From: Imbricaverruca yamaguchii
Taxonomy: Eukaryota; Arthropoda; Thecostraca; Neoverrucidae
DNA: 64,000 nucleotides
Direction of reading: 5' to 3'
NCBI GenBank assembly: GCA_034440575.1
Contig: JAOTOL010001499.1
Span: 112,501-176,500 of the forward strand
Each line of letters begins with the position of its first letter. The stretch's first letter is position 1. Positions 23,651-35,931 of this stretch are shown here, piece after piece. The translations under genes and the position numbers were made by a program. The notes beneath the pieces are model-generated. The model worked only from the letters and a program-made list of their open reading frames with translations, did no database searches and was not told the origin of the DNA.

Positions 23651-23760
23651 GTCGCGGTGAGGCAGCCGGCCAGGTGGTCTGCGGCCAGTGCTGTGGGCAC
23701 GCCGCCACGTGCTCGGCCCCGACGAACTCCAGTCAGCTGTTGCGCCCTGTTAGCCATATC

Positions 23761-23792
23761 GTCGAACGACGCCCAAAATTGCGTCGTTCGAC
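23761..23792. repeat. Perfect 12-bp stem hairpin
   Basis: GTCGAACGACGC and GCGTCGTTCGAC are separated by CCAAAATT. It lies just after the end of the 22.4-23.6 kb array. Confidence 0.9.
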
Positions 23793-23894
23793 TTCGCACT
23801 CTACGGCTTCGCAACTGCCGCGGCCGCCGGTTTCACCGAAACCGTTTTGATTTGTATTCTACACGAACGACGGTTTGTGCCGGGCTGCCCTGTC

Positions 23895-24600
23895 GTTAAG
23901 CTGCCACCTGCGGCGGCTCACCTGCAACGGCTCACCTACCGTTAAGCTGCTATCTGCGGCGACTCACCTGCCGTTAATCGGCCACCTGCGGCGGCTCACC
24001 TGCCGTTAATCGGCCACCTGTGGCGGCTCACCTGCCGTTAATCGGCCACCTGTGGCGGCTCACCTGCCGTTAATCGGCCACCTGCGGCGGCTCACCTGCC
24101 GTTAATCGGCCGCCTGTGGCGGCTCACCTGCCGTTAATCGGCCACCTGTGGCGGCTCACCTGCCGTTAATCGGCCACCTGCGCCGGCTCACCTGCCGTTA
24201 ATCGGCCGCCTGTGGCGGCTCACCTGCCGTTAATCGGCCACCTGTGGCGGCTCACCTGCCGTTAACCGGCCACCTGTGGCGGCTCACCTGCCGTTAATCG
24301 GCCACCTGTGGCGGCTCACCTGCCGTTAATCGGCCACCTGCTGCGGCTCACCTGCCGTTAAGCTGCTATCTGCGACGGCTCACCTGCCGTTAATCGGCCA
24401 CCTGCGGCGACTCACCTGCCGTTAATCGGCCACCTGCGGCGGCTCACCTGCCGTTAATCGGCCACCTGTGGCGGCTCACCTGCCGTTAATCGGCCGCCTG
24501 TGGCGGCTCACCTGCCGTTAATCGGCCGCCTGTGGCGGCTCACCTGCCGTTAATCGGCCACCTGTGGCGGCTCACCTGCCGTTAATCGGCCACCTGTGGG
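23895..24600. repeat. 32-bp minisatellite, ~22 copies
   Basis: Unit CACCTGCCGTTAATCGGCCA then CCTGTGGCGGCT. Two diverged units (TTAAGCTGCTATCTGCG) occur near 23940 and 24355. Confidence 0.96.
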
Positions 24601-24677
24601 GCAGAAACTGCCGGTTAGTGGTGAGCCGCCCGTCCGCCTCAGGTTCCGACCACGCTGTGGCCCAGAGGTTGTGTTCA

Positions 24678-25030
24678 CACGTACACACACACGTACACAC
24701 ACAAACACGTACGTACACGCACGTACACACACACCTACACACACACGCACACATACACACACACATACACACACATACCTACATACACACAAACACATAC
24801 ACATACACATATACATACATATACATACATACATACACACACACATACACACACATACCTACATACTCACACAAACACATACACATATACATACATATAC
24901 ATACATACATACACACACACACATACATGCATACATACATACATACATACATACATACATACATACATACATACATACATACATACATACATACATACAT
25001 ACATACATACATACATACATACACACACCT

Positions 25031-25096
<66 letters not shown>

Positions 25097-25099
25097 ACA

Positions 25100-25156
<57 letters not shown>

Positions 25157-25530
25157 ACCTACACAAACGTGCGACCAATGCGCACTTACACCCATACACA
25201 CTTACACCCATACACACTTACCCCTATACACACCTACACCCATACACACCTACACACACATACCTATCATACACATGCATCCCATACACACTTACCCCCT
25301 ACCCACTTACACCCATACACACCTACACACACACACACACACACACACCTACACATACACATGTATACGATACACACTTACACACATACAAACTTACACC
25401 CATACGCACTTACACCCATACACACTTACACCCATACACACTTACACCCATAGAAACTTACACCCACACACACTTACACACATACATACTTACACCCATG
25501 CACACCTACGCATACACATGCATCCACACT
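24678..25530. repeat. Complex (AC)n / (ACAT)n / ACTTACACCCATACAC block
   Basis: Simple repeats shift from (AC)n with GT interruptions to (CATA)n at 24910-25020, back to (AC)n, then to a 14-16-bp CTTACACCCATACACA unit. Open frames in all phases are artefacts. Confidence 0.97.
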
Positions 25531-26704
25531 GTTGATGTTTCCATGTCATTTGATCTGGTAAGCTATCCCGGTTGGTGCAGCTTGGTCATTGTTCCTATCA
25601 TTTCTCAAACGTACGGCCATGAAGTCGGTTCGGCTCTGGCACAATGTGCATGTTCGGATTGCTGGTCGCGCTGAACGTCACCCGATTAATGTCTTGTGAG
25701 TAGAAAATTACAGAACGACTTGATACTCGGAAGTGTATTTCACTGAACCCATAGTGCGTCAGCTGTGTTCCACATGCTGCGATTCAACATAAAATAGGGT
25801 ACTAAATGCTGCTCAGTCTCCAAATAATTGAAGGTGGTTTCACACCAGGAATGTCTGATGACCCGGTCACATATCGTGCTGAACCAATGTAAACGAAAAA
25901 CGTCTGATTTTATAATAGTTGGTATTAGCTGGAAATAATATTTCATGTATTATATTTTATGGATATATATTAATAAAATATATTATATCAACGAATCTGA
26001 ATTAAGCAAGCAAGTGTCGGCCCGGTAGCTCAGTGTGCGCGCTGGCCTGCACCGGCCTCCACCGTTCTGGGTTCCGAGTCGTTTCACGCGGACGCATTTA
26101 GTCCCCGGCTGGATGGGTCAGTTGGCGACCGATTCGATGAGACAGGGGATGCGTTACCAGGGCGGTGTTACCGGGGCGGAGTTACCGGGCAGTTATCGGG
26201 GCGGTCGCGTCGGTGCATTAAACACGTTAAACGAACTTCCATTAAACTTCCGGCCCAAATTCTACCTTTCAGCTGGAATTCATGGACCGGGTGGTGCAGC
26301 CAGGGTTCACGCAACAAGCTCTGCTGAATAATAGGATCCTGGTTAATAAAGCAACCCCATTACGAATTCGAACTACATCTCTTCATTGGTATCATGTCTA
26401 CCCTCTCCTTTCGCTCCGTTCTTCGCAACAGAGTTTCTTTCAGCCTTTGCAGCTCTTTCTTTGTTGCCGAAGTCCGAAATGCACAGCGATCACTCATTGC
26501 TTATCGACAGGAGTCCAGTGGTAGCTCGCTCACTGAACTGCCAATGTTGTTTGGCCGACTGAAGCATACACTGCGGGAACAGCGCACGGCCGTGCTTCTC
26601 GCATAAAGACTGCAGGACAAAGGACACGTGCCCACCGCACAAGCAAAGTCCTGCGGTTGGAACGCTGGCCCGTGGTGAATCTGACCGGCTGTCCCGTAAT
26701 GTCT
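25531..26704. other. No gene recognised; SINE head and A/T-rich part
   Basis: Apart from the tRNA-like head at 26018, nothing recognisable. GGGGCGGTGTTACC-type short repeats lie at about 26158-26205. Confidence 0.45.
26018..26110 (+). mobile_element. tRNA-like SINE head, family E
   Basis: CGGCCCGGTAGCTCAGTG is followed 40-50 bases later by a decayed box B (TGGGTTCCGAGTC). No tRNA folding is possible. The rest of the element is unclear. Confidence 0.5.
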
Positions 26705-26960
26705 AGGTGTAAAACGGCGCAGCCTACCAATGATGGTTGTTAAGCGGCGCAGCCTACCAATGATTGTTGTGATGCGGCACAGCCTACCAATGATTGTTGT
26801 TAAGCGGCGCAGCCTACCAATGATGGTTGTTAAGCGGCGCAGCCTACCAATTATTGCTGTGAAGCGGCGCAGCCTACCAATGATTGTTTCGGCGCAGCTA
26901 CCATGATGTGCGCGCAGCCTACCAATTATTGCTGTGAAGCGGCGCAGCCTACCAAATGTT
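26705..26960. repeat. 30-bp minisatellite, ~8 copies
   Basis: Unit GGCGCAGCCTACCAATGATT then GTTGTTAAGC. It abuts the LINE RNase H fragment. Confidence 0.94.
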
Positions 26961-27364
26961 TCCTGCAGTGTTGACTTGGCCCGGGATCCAGAGTAACATA
27001 ATGGTGTTTACGTTGCGGGCCACGGCCTGTTTGATTCGATCAATCAGTGCTTGCGGGCATTTATGTGTTGCTGATTGACTAAAGTAGTCGTATTTGGATT
27101 TGGAGTCTGAACAATTTATTACATTTCTCGTTATGCGATTCTTTAGTATGGAAGTAGCGGCTAGTATGGCCACTGGTGCAGCGATGAAGGTGGCAAAGTA
27201 ACCCCGTGGACATTTGAAAAACCTATAGCCCAGTCGGTGATGCCGATGCGTACTTTGTCCTCATGTTTTGAACCATCTATGAATACTAGTGTCTGGTGGT
27301 TGTGCAGAGCGGCGTGTTCGTCGAAGGTGCAAATAATTTCAGCCGGCGTGATATTTTTTTTCAA
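26949..27364 (-). mobile_element. I-type LINE RNase H fragment
   Basis: Two overlapping minus-strand frames make an RNase H domain. 27364-27161 reads HQTLVFIDGSKHEDKVRIGI then TDWAIGF, with the D of the DGSK catalytic motif. 27173-26949 reads LAATSILKNRITRNVINCSD-SK and ends MLLWIPGQVNTAGN, matching the LxWIPGHxGxxGN end motif. A frameshift separates them. The 3' side runs into the 30-bp array at 26705-26960. RT and terminal parts are not recognisable. Confidence 0.82.
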
Positions 27365-27899
27365 GTTGAAGTGTTTAGTCTGTAGTCACCTTTGGCTGGC
27401 AAGGGATTCAGCATGCCCTGGTGGATGATCGAGCTCCAGTGGTTGGCATTGTGAGGTTTATAATTATAAGAGATTTGAGAGACGTGGAGATTTGAACGCT
27501 AAATGGTGGGACAATTCGCCCAAGCTTGCTCCTGCCGTAGCTGTCTGGCCGAAGTCGCCGCCGTACCAATGGATTCAATGGATTCAATGGATATGATTTT
27601 GGTGTGGTATCGGCACAGCCGTGGTGTCCTGACGCGGAGTGCCTGAGGGATGTCGGGATGTCGTCCGGGTCTTTCAGAAGACTAGCTACGGGTGTGCAGT
27701 CGAGGGCTGCTGTGGCTGGCTCACACTTACCGTCAAACATCTGCTCATGCACTGCACCAGGTGCACGAGCGCGAGACGACATATCACGAACTACTAGAGC
27801 ACACGCATCCAACTTAACATAGTCACTCTCCTCAACGACGACCACACAACATTACACGCCCATTCCTTCCATTTCCTACCAACCTGGCTTGTTCCTACC

Positions 27900-27996
27900 A
27901 CAATTCATGAACAAGCCCATTCCTGGCTTGTTCATGAACAAGCCCGTTCCTGGCTTCTTCATGAACAAGCCCGTTCCTGGCTTGTTCATGAATTGT
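27900..27996. repeat. Self-palindromic 27-bp array
   Basis: About four units of TCATGAACAAGCCCGTTCCT then GGCTTGT. The outer ends are an 18-base inverted repeat (27900-27917 with 27979-27996, ACAATTCATGAACAAGCC), so each unit and the whole block can fold. Confidence 0.9.
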
Positions 27997-28723
27997 GATA
28001 AAAAGAGAAAAGGAACAAAGCTAATAACAAAGATTCGTTAAAAAGGAAAAGGAGACACGAAAAAATCAGAAAATCCTAAAGCGTCAAAGAGAAAAAAAAA
28101 GTTCCACCAGAGAGCATCTTATATTTTTGCAAGGTGGAATGAATATGCGAGATCACCCGTTTCCATCCCACTCTCTACACCACATACTTCAATCTGGCAC
28201 AGACCTGATTGGAAACTCATCCCTCCTCTACCATCTGGATGGCAGTGACTATGTAACACCAAACCGGAAACATAGCTCACCAGTACTCATTTACTATATT
28301 CAAGGCACCATTCAACTTCTCTTCCCGTCGACTCTCTTCAAGTCAACTCTACTATTCCTTTCTGAGCTATCATCAGTTCGATACTCCTTGATCTACCTTG
28401 TTCTATCCGTTAGCCTTGCACATCTACACTCGTCACAGATACAGAATACAGCATACACAGCATACATAGACCACCAGTCACAACACACAGGAACAGCCGA
28501 TATCATCCGCACGGCGGCCGGCTGGTCAAGCTCAACAACAGCTGTCCAGACGGTGGGACGGCGCGTGCATATGATTACTGCCTGAGGGCGGCCAGCCACG
28601 CAGAGCGGTCGGGTGTCGAACATGAAGACCGTGGGTGAGGCATCGTCCTCACTCATATTGTACGCTGGACCACAGTGCTGATCCCCGGCACAGTATATGG
28701 CTCACCGCCAGACATGTATGACG

Positions 28724-28894
28724 TGGGGCTGGGATGGCCGAGTGGTGCAGGTGTTTGGCTCTGGGTACCAAAGGTGTCGACGCTCGCGCCGCGCGGGACA
28801 TTTCTCAATCCCGTGACCCACCGCCGAAACAGTGTGGGCGGCGCCATTAGCATAGAATGTGCATCAAGTGCGTCGTGAAACACACAATAAACAA
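28724..28894 (+). mobile_element. SINE family C copy
   Basis: It has the same order of blocks as the 50208-50389 copy: GGGATGGCCGAGTGGTGCAG head, GACATTTCTCAATCCCGTG, CGAAACAGTGTGGGCGGCGC, then GTGCATCAAGTGCGTCGTGA and an A/C-rich end. Box B is decayed. Confidence 0.85.
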
Positions 28895-28905
28895 CACGAC
28901 ACATA

Positions 28906-29475
28906 TGACATCATCGCTTACTGCTGTCAGGCGGTGGTGGGGTGGACGACTTGTCAGTCTGATCACCACCACAGGCACATGACGTCATCACTTACTGCTG
29001 TCGTCAGGCGGTGGTGGGGTGGACGACTTGTCAGTCTGATCGCCACTCCAGATAATTATGACGTCATCACTTGCTGCTGTCGTCAGACGGTGGTGGGGTG
29101 GACGGCTTGTCAGTCTGATCACCACCACAGGCACATGACGTCATCACTTACTGCTGTCGTCAGACGGTGGTGGGGTGGACGACTTGTCAGTCTGATCACC
29201 ACCACAGGCACATGACGTCATCACTTACTGCTGTCGTCAGACGGTGGTGGGGTGGACGACTTGTCAGTCTGATCACCACCACAGGCACATGACGTCATCA
29301 CTTACTGCTGTCGTCAGACGGTGGTGGGGTGGACGACTTGTCAGTCTGATCGCCACGCCAGACACATATGACGTCATCGCTTACTGCTCTCAGACGGTGG
29401 TGGGGTGGACGACTTGTCACTCTGATCGCCACTCCAGATACATATGACGTCATCACTTGCTGCTCCCGTCAGGCG
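28906..29475. repeat. 77-bp array with a TGACGTCA palindrome in each unit
   Basis: About 7.5 units. TGACGTCA (the CRE consensus) is at 28980, 29059, 29136, 29213, 29290, 29369 and 29445, with a mutated TGACATCA at 28908. Each unit also has GTGGTGGGGTGGACGACTTG then TCAGTCTGATC. Confidence 0.95.
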
Positions 29476-30265
29476 GTGGTGTGGCGGACTCCTCGCCCGT
29501 GTAGTCGCTACGCCAGTGAATGCAAATTGACGTTAACAGCGAGCTAGGTCACGGGGTGGTTTCGCCCATTGATGCGAGCCGCCCTTTACCCGGCCAAGTT
29601 CGGAGACGGGTTGGGTGTCGGTGTACAGCCAGCGCAATAGACGGCGTTTGCACAGCTATCCATTAGCCTGTAATTGGCTGCGCTCTGAGGTGAGGACGAA
29701 CTTTTAGCAGCATGGCTTGAAGTAAATTCGGCTCCGGTAGCAACCGGGAATGCCACGATGCCCGTGAAACTGCCACACCAACTGTAGCTAGAAACTAACA
29801 TTTTATTGCGTTTATCATTGTTGTGTTGGTTGGTTTCGAGGATTAGGAAATGAATCGCTGGTATAGTGTCCGTATCGTAACGGGGTGAACTCCGGAATGA
29901 TTGATAATACGGACATTTCTGGGCCCAGCCAAGATAATACTATAAGTTGTTAATCACGTTTGATCTGATGGCGACATCACCATATATACAGTACGGTAAA
30001 TGACCATACCTTGGCTTTGCCTAAGGCTATGCATTCTTATAATTTCCATGTTAGCTGCTTCTGATGTTGATGGCATGCGCATATTCATTGCACGAAAGGA
30101 ATGTTGTCCATTCCGTGACACCCTTGGAAAGTGATTGATGCGTCGGCGTTAAACGACACTCGTTTCGGACGTGGTTCGGGCGTGCGCTTCGTCACGTTCC
30201 ACCTGAATAATTTCCGATGTTTTGTCACAAAAGATGGTCAGTATTGGCGGTCCGCCGCCAGACGC
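29476..30265. other. No gene recognised
   Basis: Ordinary sequence between two arrays. No credible frame. Confidence 0.45.
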
Positions 30266-31000
30266 CACTATGTCGGGTTGACAGCCCGCCTGATGTCGGG
30301 TTGACAGCCCACCTGATGTCGGGTTGACAGCCCGCCAGTATGTCAGGTTAACAGCCCGGCACTATGTCGGGTTGACAGCCCGCCTGATGTCGGGTTGACA
30401 GCCCGCCAGATGTCGGGTTGACAGCCCGCCTGATGTGGGTTGACAGCCCGCCTGATGTCGGGTTGACAGCCCGCCTGATGTCGGGTTGACAGCCCACCTG
30501 ATGTCGGGTTGACAGCCCGCCTGATGTCGGGTTGACAGCCCGACTGATGTCGGGTTGACAGCCCGCCTGATGTCGGGTTGACAGCCCGCCTGATGTCGGG
30601 TTGACAGCCCGCCTGATGTCGGGTTGACAGCCCGCCAGTATGTCAGGTTAACAGCCCGGCACTATGTCGGGTTGACAGCCCGCCTGATGTCGGGTTGACA
30701 GCCCGCCTGATGTCGGGTTGACAGCCCGCCTGATGTCGGGTTGACAGCCCGCCTGATGTCGGGTTGACAGCCCGCCTGATGTCGGGTTGACAGCCCGCCA
30801 GTATGTCGGGTTGACAGCCCGCCTGATGTCGGGTTGACAGCCCGCCTGATGTCGGGTTGACAGCCCACCTGATGTCGGGTTGACAGCCCGCCTGATGTCG
30901 GGTTGACAGCCCGCCTGATGTCGGGTTGACAGCCCGCCTGATGTCGGGTTGACAGCCCGCCAGTATGTCAGGTTAACAGCCTGGCACTATGTCGGGTTGA
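30266..31000. repeat. 23-bp minisatellite, ~32 copies
   Basis: Unit CGCCTGATGTCGGGTTGACA then GCC. A variant CCAGTATGTCAGGTTAACAG followed by CCCGGCACTATG recurs at 30329, 30630 and 30958, so a block of about 300 bp has been duplicated. Confidence 0.97.
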
Positions 31001-32865
31001 GGGCCGGCCATTATGTTCGGTTCGTGAAACCTTTGGCCAGATTAACCGAATCGGCATTACTGGCCAATGCTCACGCATACGTTGGTAATGCGTTGTTAGC
31101 TAATGCATGCTCGTGGAATTATTTCGCTCGCAAGGGTGCAAATGCACAATGAAATGCACTTTTGTGCTCGCTCACGTGTCCTTGCCAGAACAATTAATAT
31201 CGTGCGATATGTGCCCGCCACGGCCACATTGGGTCCAAACAGGTGTTACAGCAGGTGCTAAACTATGCACCCGGCAGCTGCTAAACTATGCACCCGGCAG
31301 GAGGGCTCACCCAACACTCAGTTGTTTAGAATTGAGCTGGTCACGTCCGACTGGTTCGGTCCTTTTATCCGGCGGCAGATTCGTCGTACGTGAGTTGTGG
31401 GTCAGGTGTGGGACGTAGCGGGAGCTGCCGGTTAGGCCGCTATGTCCGGTGACCATCCGTCTTACCTGAGTCTCACCTGACTTTCAGGTATGGGACGTTG
31501 TCGGGAGTTGGCGGTTGGGCCGTTAGTGTCATCAAATTCCGACAACTTGGTGGAAATTGACACCAAGCACAAGTTTGTATTTTATCGCTTCCCATGTCTT
31601 TTCTACATCCTTATCGCGAGATGTTCGTGACGCGACCAAACGCCAATATATCTTATTCTCACTAATATATCTCACTATGTTACTAATATGAATAGAAAAT
31701 ATGTAATGACACATCCCACAGAATACCACATTAGATACATATGAAGTATCCACACAGTATCCACACAATTTTACGTTTCACGCCAACGTGAGAGCTGTTG
31801 CGGAGCCGAGGATTGCTGTAGATCAAAACATTACCATCCGCGCCACAATCGCTTAAACGCAGTCCAGAGCCTTTGCATGGTTGCCATCTAGCGATAATGA
31901 AATGAAACAGGATGTAAAATGACGATATAGAAAAATCCAAGGATGTGCTTTCGTGACCAAGCTAACACTTAACTTCGAAGTTATGTTGTAGACGGAAGAA
32001 ATTTCAATATTGTGCAGATTGCAGTGAATTAAAACCTAATGACTCCTCTGTTATTCCACACCAATTTTATGCAGTAAAGCTATGGTAATATTTATGTTTA
32101 ATTTAGTCGAAATCCGTAGTATTGAAGAGCAATCAAGACGAAAAACACCTTGCATTGGATTCAAAGTGTTTCTAGCAAATATTTGATAGAATACTTAACA
32201 ACTTAGCGAAGCAGAAAGTAAAAAATCAACGCAATTAAATAGGCAGTTATTTGGCTTTGCGACGCGTCGCCTATTGGATCATGTCATTCGCCAATTGCAC
32301 GCCGATTTTCCACGGGCGAAGAGCAGCGGCAGGTCAGACTTGAACGCACGACATTTCGGTTGGGAGACGGGCACCTCACCCGTAAGCTACCCGACCTATG
32401 TTTAATTGCATCAAGTTCTAAAAAACTACACTTGCTCTAGATTTGACTTCTTTTTCACAAAAATAACCTCATCTATGGTGATCCACGGAATACATCAAAC
32501 ACAATTGAGGTATCAGGTAGCAATGAGAGTCCATTAGTTGCAGGATGCAAATTGGATCCGGTCGAGTACGATTAATTATTTTGCACTGATCTCTCACAAT
32601 TTTGCATAACTTAGAAGCTTTCTCTCGGCGTTCATAACTTTTGCCGATGGCAAGACTGTCGTCCATAATCTGTGGGATGTGCTCAATAAGCCAGTCTAAA
32701 TTGGTAGCCGGGATGTAGCCCAACTATGCAGATCTTGCTTAATGTCGCTGGTTGCGCGACGCGCTATTGCCGGAGATGAGCTTCGGCTCTTTTCCGACTC
32801 ATTCGACTGCTAGATCATAATATAGCGCCTCCTACTTCTCACTCGGACTCAGAAATCACGCCGTG
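31001..32865. other. No gene recognised apart from a SINE
   Basis: Mostly AT-rich after 31540. Two short AACTATGCACCCGGCAG repeats lie at 31259-31300. No credible frame. Confidence 0.45.
32262..32398 (-). mobile_element. SINE family A copy, diverged
   Basis: On the minus strand it has GGTCGGGTAGCTTACGGGTG, a decayed box B (CGTGCGTTCAAGTCTGACC) and CTGCTCTTCGCCCGTGG, then core remnants. It is more diverged than the other copies. Confidence 0.7.
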
Positions 32866-32871
32866 TGTGGG

Positions 32872-33405
32872 CGGTCCTATGTTCGTGCTGTCGTCGGGGG
32901 CGGGCCTGTGCTCGTGCTGTCGTCGGGGGCGGGCCTATGCTCGTGCTGTCGTCGGGGGCGAGCCTACGCTCGTGCTGTCGTTGGGGGCGGACCTACGTTC
33001 GTGCTGTCGTCGGGGGCGGGCCTATGCTCGTGCTGTCGTCGGGGGCGGGCCTACGTGCTGTCGTCGGGGGCGGGCCTACGTGCTGTCGTCGGGGGCGGGC
33101 CTATGTTCATGCTGTCGTCGGGGGCGGGCCTACGTGCTGTCGTCGGGGGCGGGCCTATGCTTGTGCTGTCGTCGGGGGCGGGCCTATGTTCATGCTGTCG
33201 TCGGGGGCGGGCCTATGTTCGTGCTGTCGTCGGGGGCGGGCCTATGTTCGTGCTGTCGTCGGGGGCGGGCCTATGCTCGTGCTGTCGTCGGGGGCGGGCC
33301 TACGTGCTGTCGTCGGGGGCGGGCCTATGCTTGTGCTGTCGTCGGGGGGCGGGCCTGTGCTCGTGCTGTCGTCGGGGGCGGGCCTGTGCTCGTGCTCTCG
33401 TCAGT
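32872..33405. repeat. 25-29-bp G-rich minisatellite, ~19 copies
   Basis: Unit GTGCTGTCGTCGGGGGCGGG then CCTATGTTC or the shorter CCTAC. All three plus-strand frames stay open, which explains several long artefact frames. Confidence 0.96.
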
Positions 33406-33829
33406 CGCGACACACGACCTGTGTACCGGCGCCGCTCTGCGTGAGCCGCGAGGAGAGCCGGCGGCTTCAGGCGGTGGTCGGCAGCCGAGTGATGCCACGG
33501 GTGCCTCCAGTGTTCCAGTGTGTGCTGTTGGTCTGCCGCCGGTCTGGTGTCACCGTGGCCAACGTGATGTCAGGTTCGCCACGACGCCGGGAGCGACCAA
33601 CTCGGCTGGGTCAGGTCAACGGGACGTCGCGGGTGGGCCGGAAGTGTGACGTGGCCGTGACGCTGCCGTGTCGCGCCCCCTGTCGCATCCTGTTCAGCAG
33701 GTCGCCATGTTGAAGCCGACACATGAAACATGTATTCGGATAAACACTGCGACGCACACTGATACAGTCAGACAGGTCGCGGGATGAGACAAGCTGAGCA
33801 GTGGGCGCTGCTGCATGCGATGTTTAGCC
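33406..33829. other. No gene recognised
   Basis: GC-rich sequence between two arrays with no recognisable motif. Confidence 0.45.
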
Positions 33830-34262
33830 CCAACATAAACGGCGGCACCTGCCGACACAGCCCCGACACAGACGGCGGCACCCGCCGACACAGCCACGAC
33901 ACAGCCCCGACATAGTCGGCGGCACCGGGTCGACACAGCCCCGACATAAACGGCGGTCCGATACAGCCAGACACAGTCGGCGCGGCACCCGGCCGACACA
34001 CTGAACACTGCACCCATCTGTCGTCTCGTCCAGACACGAGCCCTCCAGCACATGAGACACGGGCCATCCGGCACATGGGCACACAGACAGCGACACCCAG
34101 CCGACACACTGAACACTGCACCCATCTGTCGTCTCGTCCAGACACGAGCCCTCCAGCACATGAGACACGGGCCATCCGGCACATGGGCACACAGACAGCG
34201 ACACCCAGCCGACACATCGAACACCGCACCCATCTGTCGTCTCGTCGGGACATCGGAACATA
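33830..34262. repeat. GACACAGCC-type repeats and a 111-bp unit repeated ~2.5 times
   Basis: 33830-33990 has CGACACAGCCCCGACACAGA-type units. 33990-34262 has a longer unit with CACCCATCTGTCGTCTCGTC, CCAGCACATGAGACACGGGC and CATGGGCACACAGACAGCGA. Confidence 0.9.
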
Positions 34263-35085
34263 AACACACAGACGGCAGCACACGACGATGGAGTACAAAC
34301 AGCTGCGCAGCCGTCCCGGGCGTCGCGGTCGGTGTTGGCGGCGAAGAGCCGTCCACCGGTGCGGCCGGTCGCGCGCGTCGAGAGCTTGTCTCGTCGGCGG
34401 CAGCCGCCGCTCACGGTCGGGCCTCGCCGTCGGTCCTGAGTACAGCCAGATTGTTTCTTGCCGACGGTCTCGAGCGGGACCGGGCGTGAGCGGTGGTCTG
34501 AGGGGGCGGGGGAGGGGCAACAGAGACCGTCACCTCGCCGCCGGTCGCCGCCGGCAGCCGGTTTGTCTCCTCGGCAGAGTCGAACGCCGGCGGCGATGCT
34601 CGCGTCTCTGCGATGCCGCGCGGGTGCCGGTCGGCTCACCCTTCCCAGCGTTGCCCGCGCTATCCCCAGTGCCGCCCAGACGCATGACCACATCGAAAAC
34701 GCAACGTGGCTCCACGGCTATCTCTCGCGCAGCTCAAGCAGGCGCCGGGCGCGCGCACAAGCGCCCGGGACGGGTGACGACGACCGCGCGGCGTCAGTGT
34801 GAAGGTGATCGTGTGTGAGTGTGACGACACGCATCCCGAGCGGCAAACGCGGACTTGTATGGCACGGTGACGACGGCGCGGCCCCAGCCGACGGAAGGCC
34901 GGTCCCCGTCCGGACCGCCGGCGCCGGGGTGGCGGCGCGTCCGGCTCCAGCCACCGCGCACGCGGCGCGTCCCGCGGCTCGCCGACGCTGTCGTCAGCGG
35001 TGACTTCAGCTCGGGAGGAGCCGCCGAGCCCGGCAGGCGGCAGGCGGCCGTGTCCGCGGGCGGCGGACGGCAGCGCCGGGCCGGC
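34263..35085. other. GC-rich region downstream of the GPCR stop
   Basis: CpG-rich sequence with overlapping open frames on both strands and no recognisable protein. On the minus strand it would include the GPCR 3' UTR. No clear AATAAA was noted. Confidence 0.5.
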
Positions 35086-35373
35086 CTACAGCGACGAGCC
35101 GCCGAGCTTGATGCGCTTGGTGTCGGTGCTGAAGCCGGTGTTGACCGACCGTCCGCACGGTGACGTCAGCTGGATGTGCTCGGCCAGCGTGGAGCCGGTG
35201 CGCGCGCTGGCCGTCCGGCGCTCGCTGCAGCACAGCGAGCGCACCGCGCGCCGGAAGTTCTGGCCCGACACGCAGTACAGCAGGAAGTTGATGGCGAAAT
35301 TCAGCTCGAACATGGTGTGCGCGACTATTTGCAGCGCCTCTGAGCCCGGCGGCGGGCTCCAGTTAGCCAGCTC
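35086..35373 (-). CDS. Class A GPCR, exon 2 of 2 (TM7 and C-terminal tail)
   Basis: This exon encodes residues 278-372 and the TAG stop (35088-35086). The acceptor is TTGGTTGCAG|GAG, phase 0, which joins in frame to the donor at 38477. It supplies extracellular loop 3 (ELANW, three prolines), TM7 and helix 8. The NPxxY motif is replaced by N306-F-L-L-Y310, followed by CVSGQNFRR, a variant typical of several invertebrate peptide receptors. C325 and C326 after helix 8 are likely palmitoylation sites. The tail is short and rich in Ser, Thr and Arg, and contains CGRSVNTGF. The joined length of 372 residues is normal for the family, so the gene looks complete and functional. Seen directly: the splice sites, phase and seven-helix content. 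Inferred: peptide ligand class. Confidence 0.92.
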   Translation of the reverse strand, partial: ELANWSPPPGSEALQIVAHTMFELNFAINFLLYCVSGQNFRRAVRSLCCSERRTASARTGSTLAEHIQLTSPCGRSVNTGFSTDTKRIKLGGSSL

Positions 35374-35465
35374 CTGCAACCAACAACGAGGGTTTCAACG
35401 GGCGGCATTTCGTGGGCGGCGTGTGTCAGCGGAGGAATTGCCGCGGGCCGTCCGCAGTGATAGAC

Positions 35466-35592
35466 TGTCGTGTCCGTCAGCAGTGGCGTGGCGACTGTCA
35501 TGGGCCGTCAACAGTGGTAGGGGGACTGTCGTGGGCCGTCAGCAGTGGCATGGGGACTGTCGTGGGCCGTCAACAGTGGCAGGGGGGGGTCG
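35466..35592. repeat. ~31-bp repeat, ~4 copies
   Basis: Unit CAGTGGCATGGGGACTGTCG then TGGGCCGTCAA, lying in the GPCR intron just before the acceptor on the minus strand. Confidence 0.88.
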
Positions 35593-35931
35593 TAGACTGT
35601 CTATGGTGCAGGTGGCACACTGCAGGATTGACTGGATAGTTTGCCAGCTGTCGGCCCGCCGCCCGCAGCCAATGACCTCGTTCGGATGAGGGGCGTCCGA
35701 AGTGCCAGGTGATCCGTCTGACCCCGAGCCCACAGTCACCCGCCAACCGAATATGGTCCCCGAGCCGCATATGAGGAGGCCGAAATTGAATGCGAAATCG
35801 CCCGGCCGCATACTCAACATTATTGCCGTCAGCACACACGGTGAGGTTATGAATGCCATCGGACGTTGAAATGCGTGTCCGTCATCGCACATATTGCACG
35901 TGCAGTTAATATACGCATTTCACGCAAGTCC

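Noticed and set aside
22392..24600. CRISPR-like regular repeats
   Set aside because: Units are head-to-tail without unique spacers, no cas genes, and the genome is clearly eukaryotic.
24564..25535. 323-codon Thr/His-rich frame
   Set aside because: Translation of (AC)n and (ACAT)n microsatellites.
32865..33713. Gly/Cys-rich proteins in three plus-strand frames
   Set aside because: All come from the 25-29-bp G-rich array.
34263..35003. GC-rich overlapping ORFs as genes downstream of the GPCR
   Set aside because: Open frames on both strands in CpG-rich DNA, with no motif and no splice signal fitting the GPCR.
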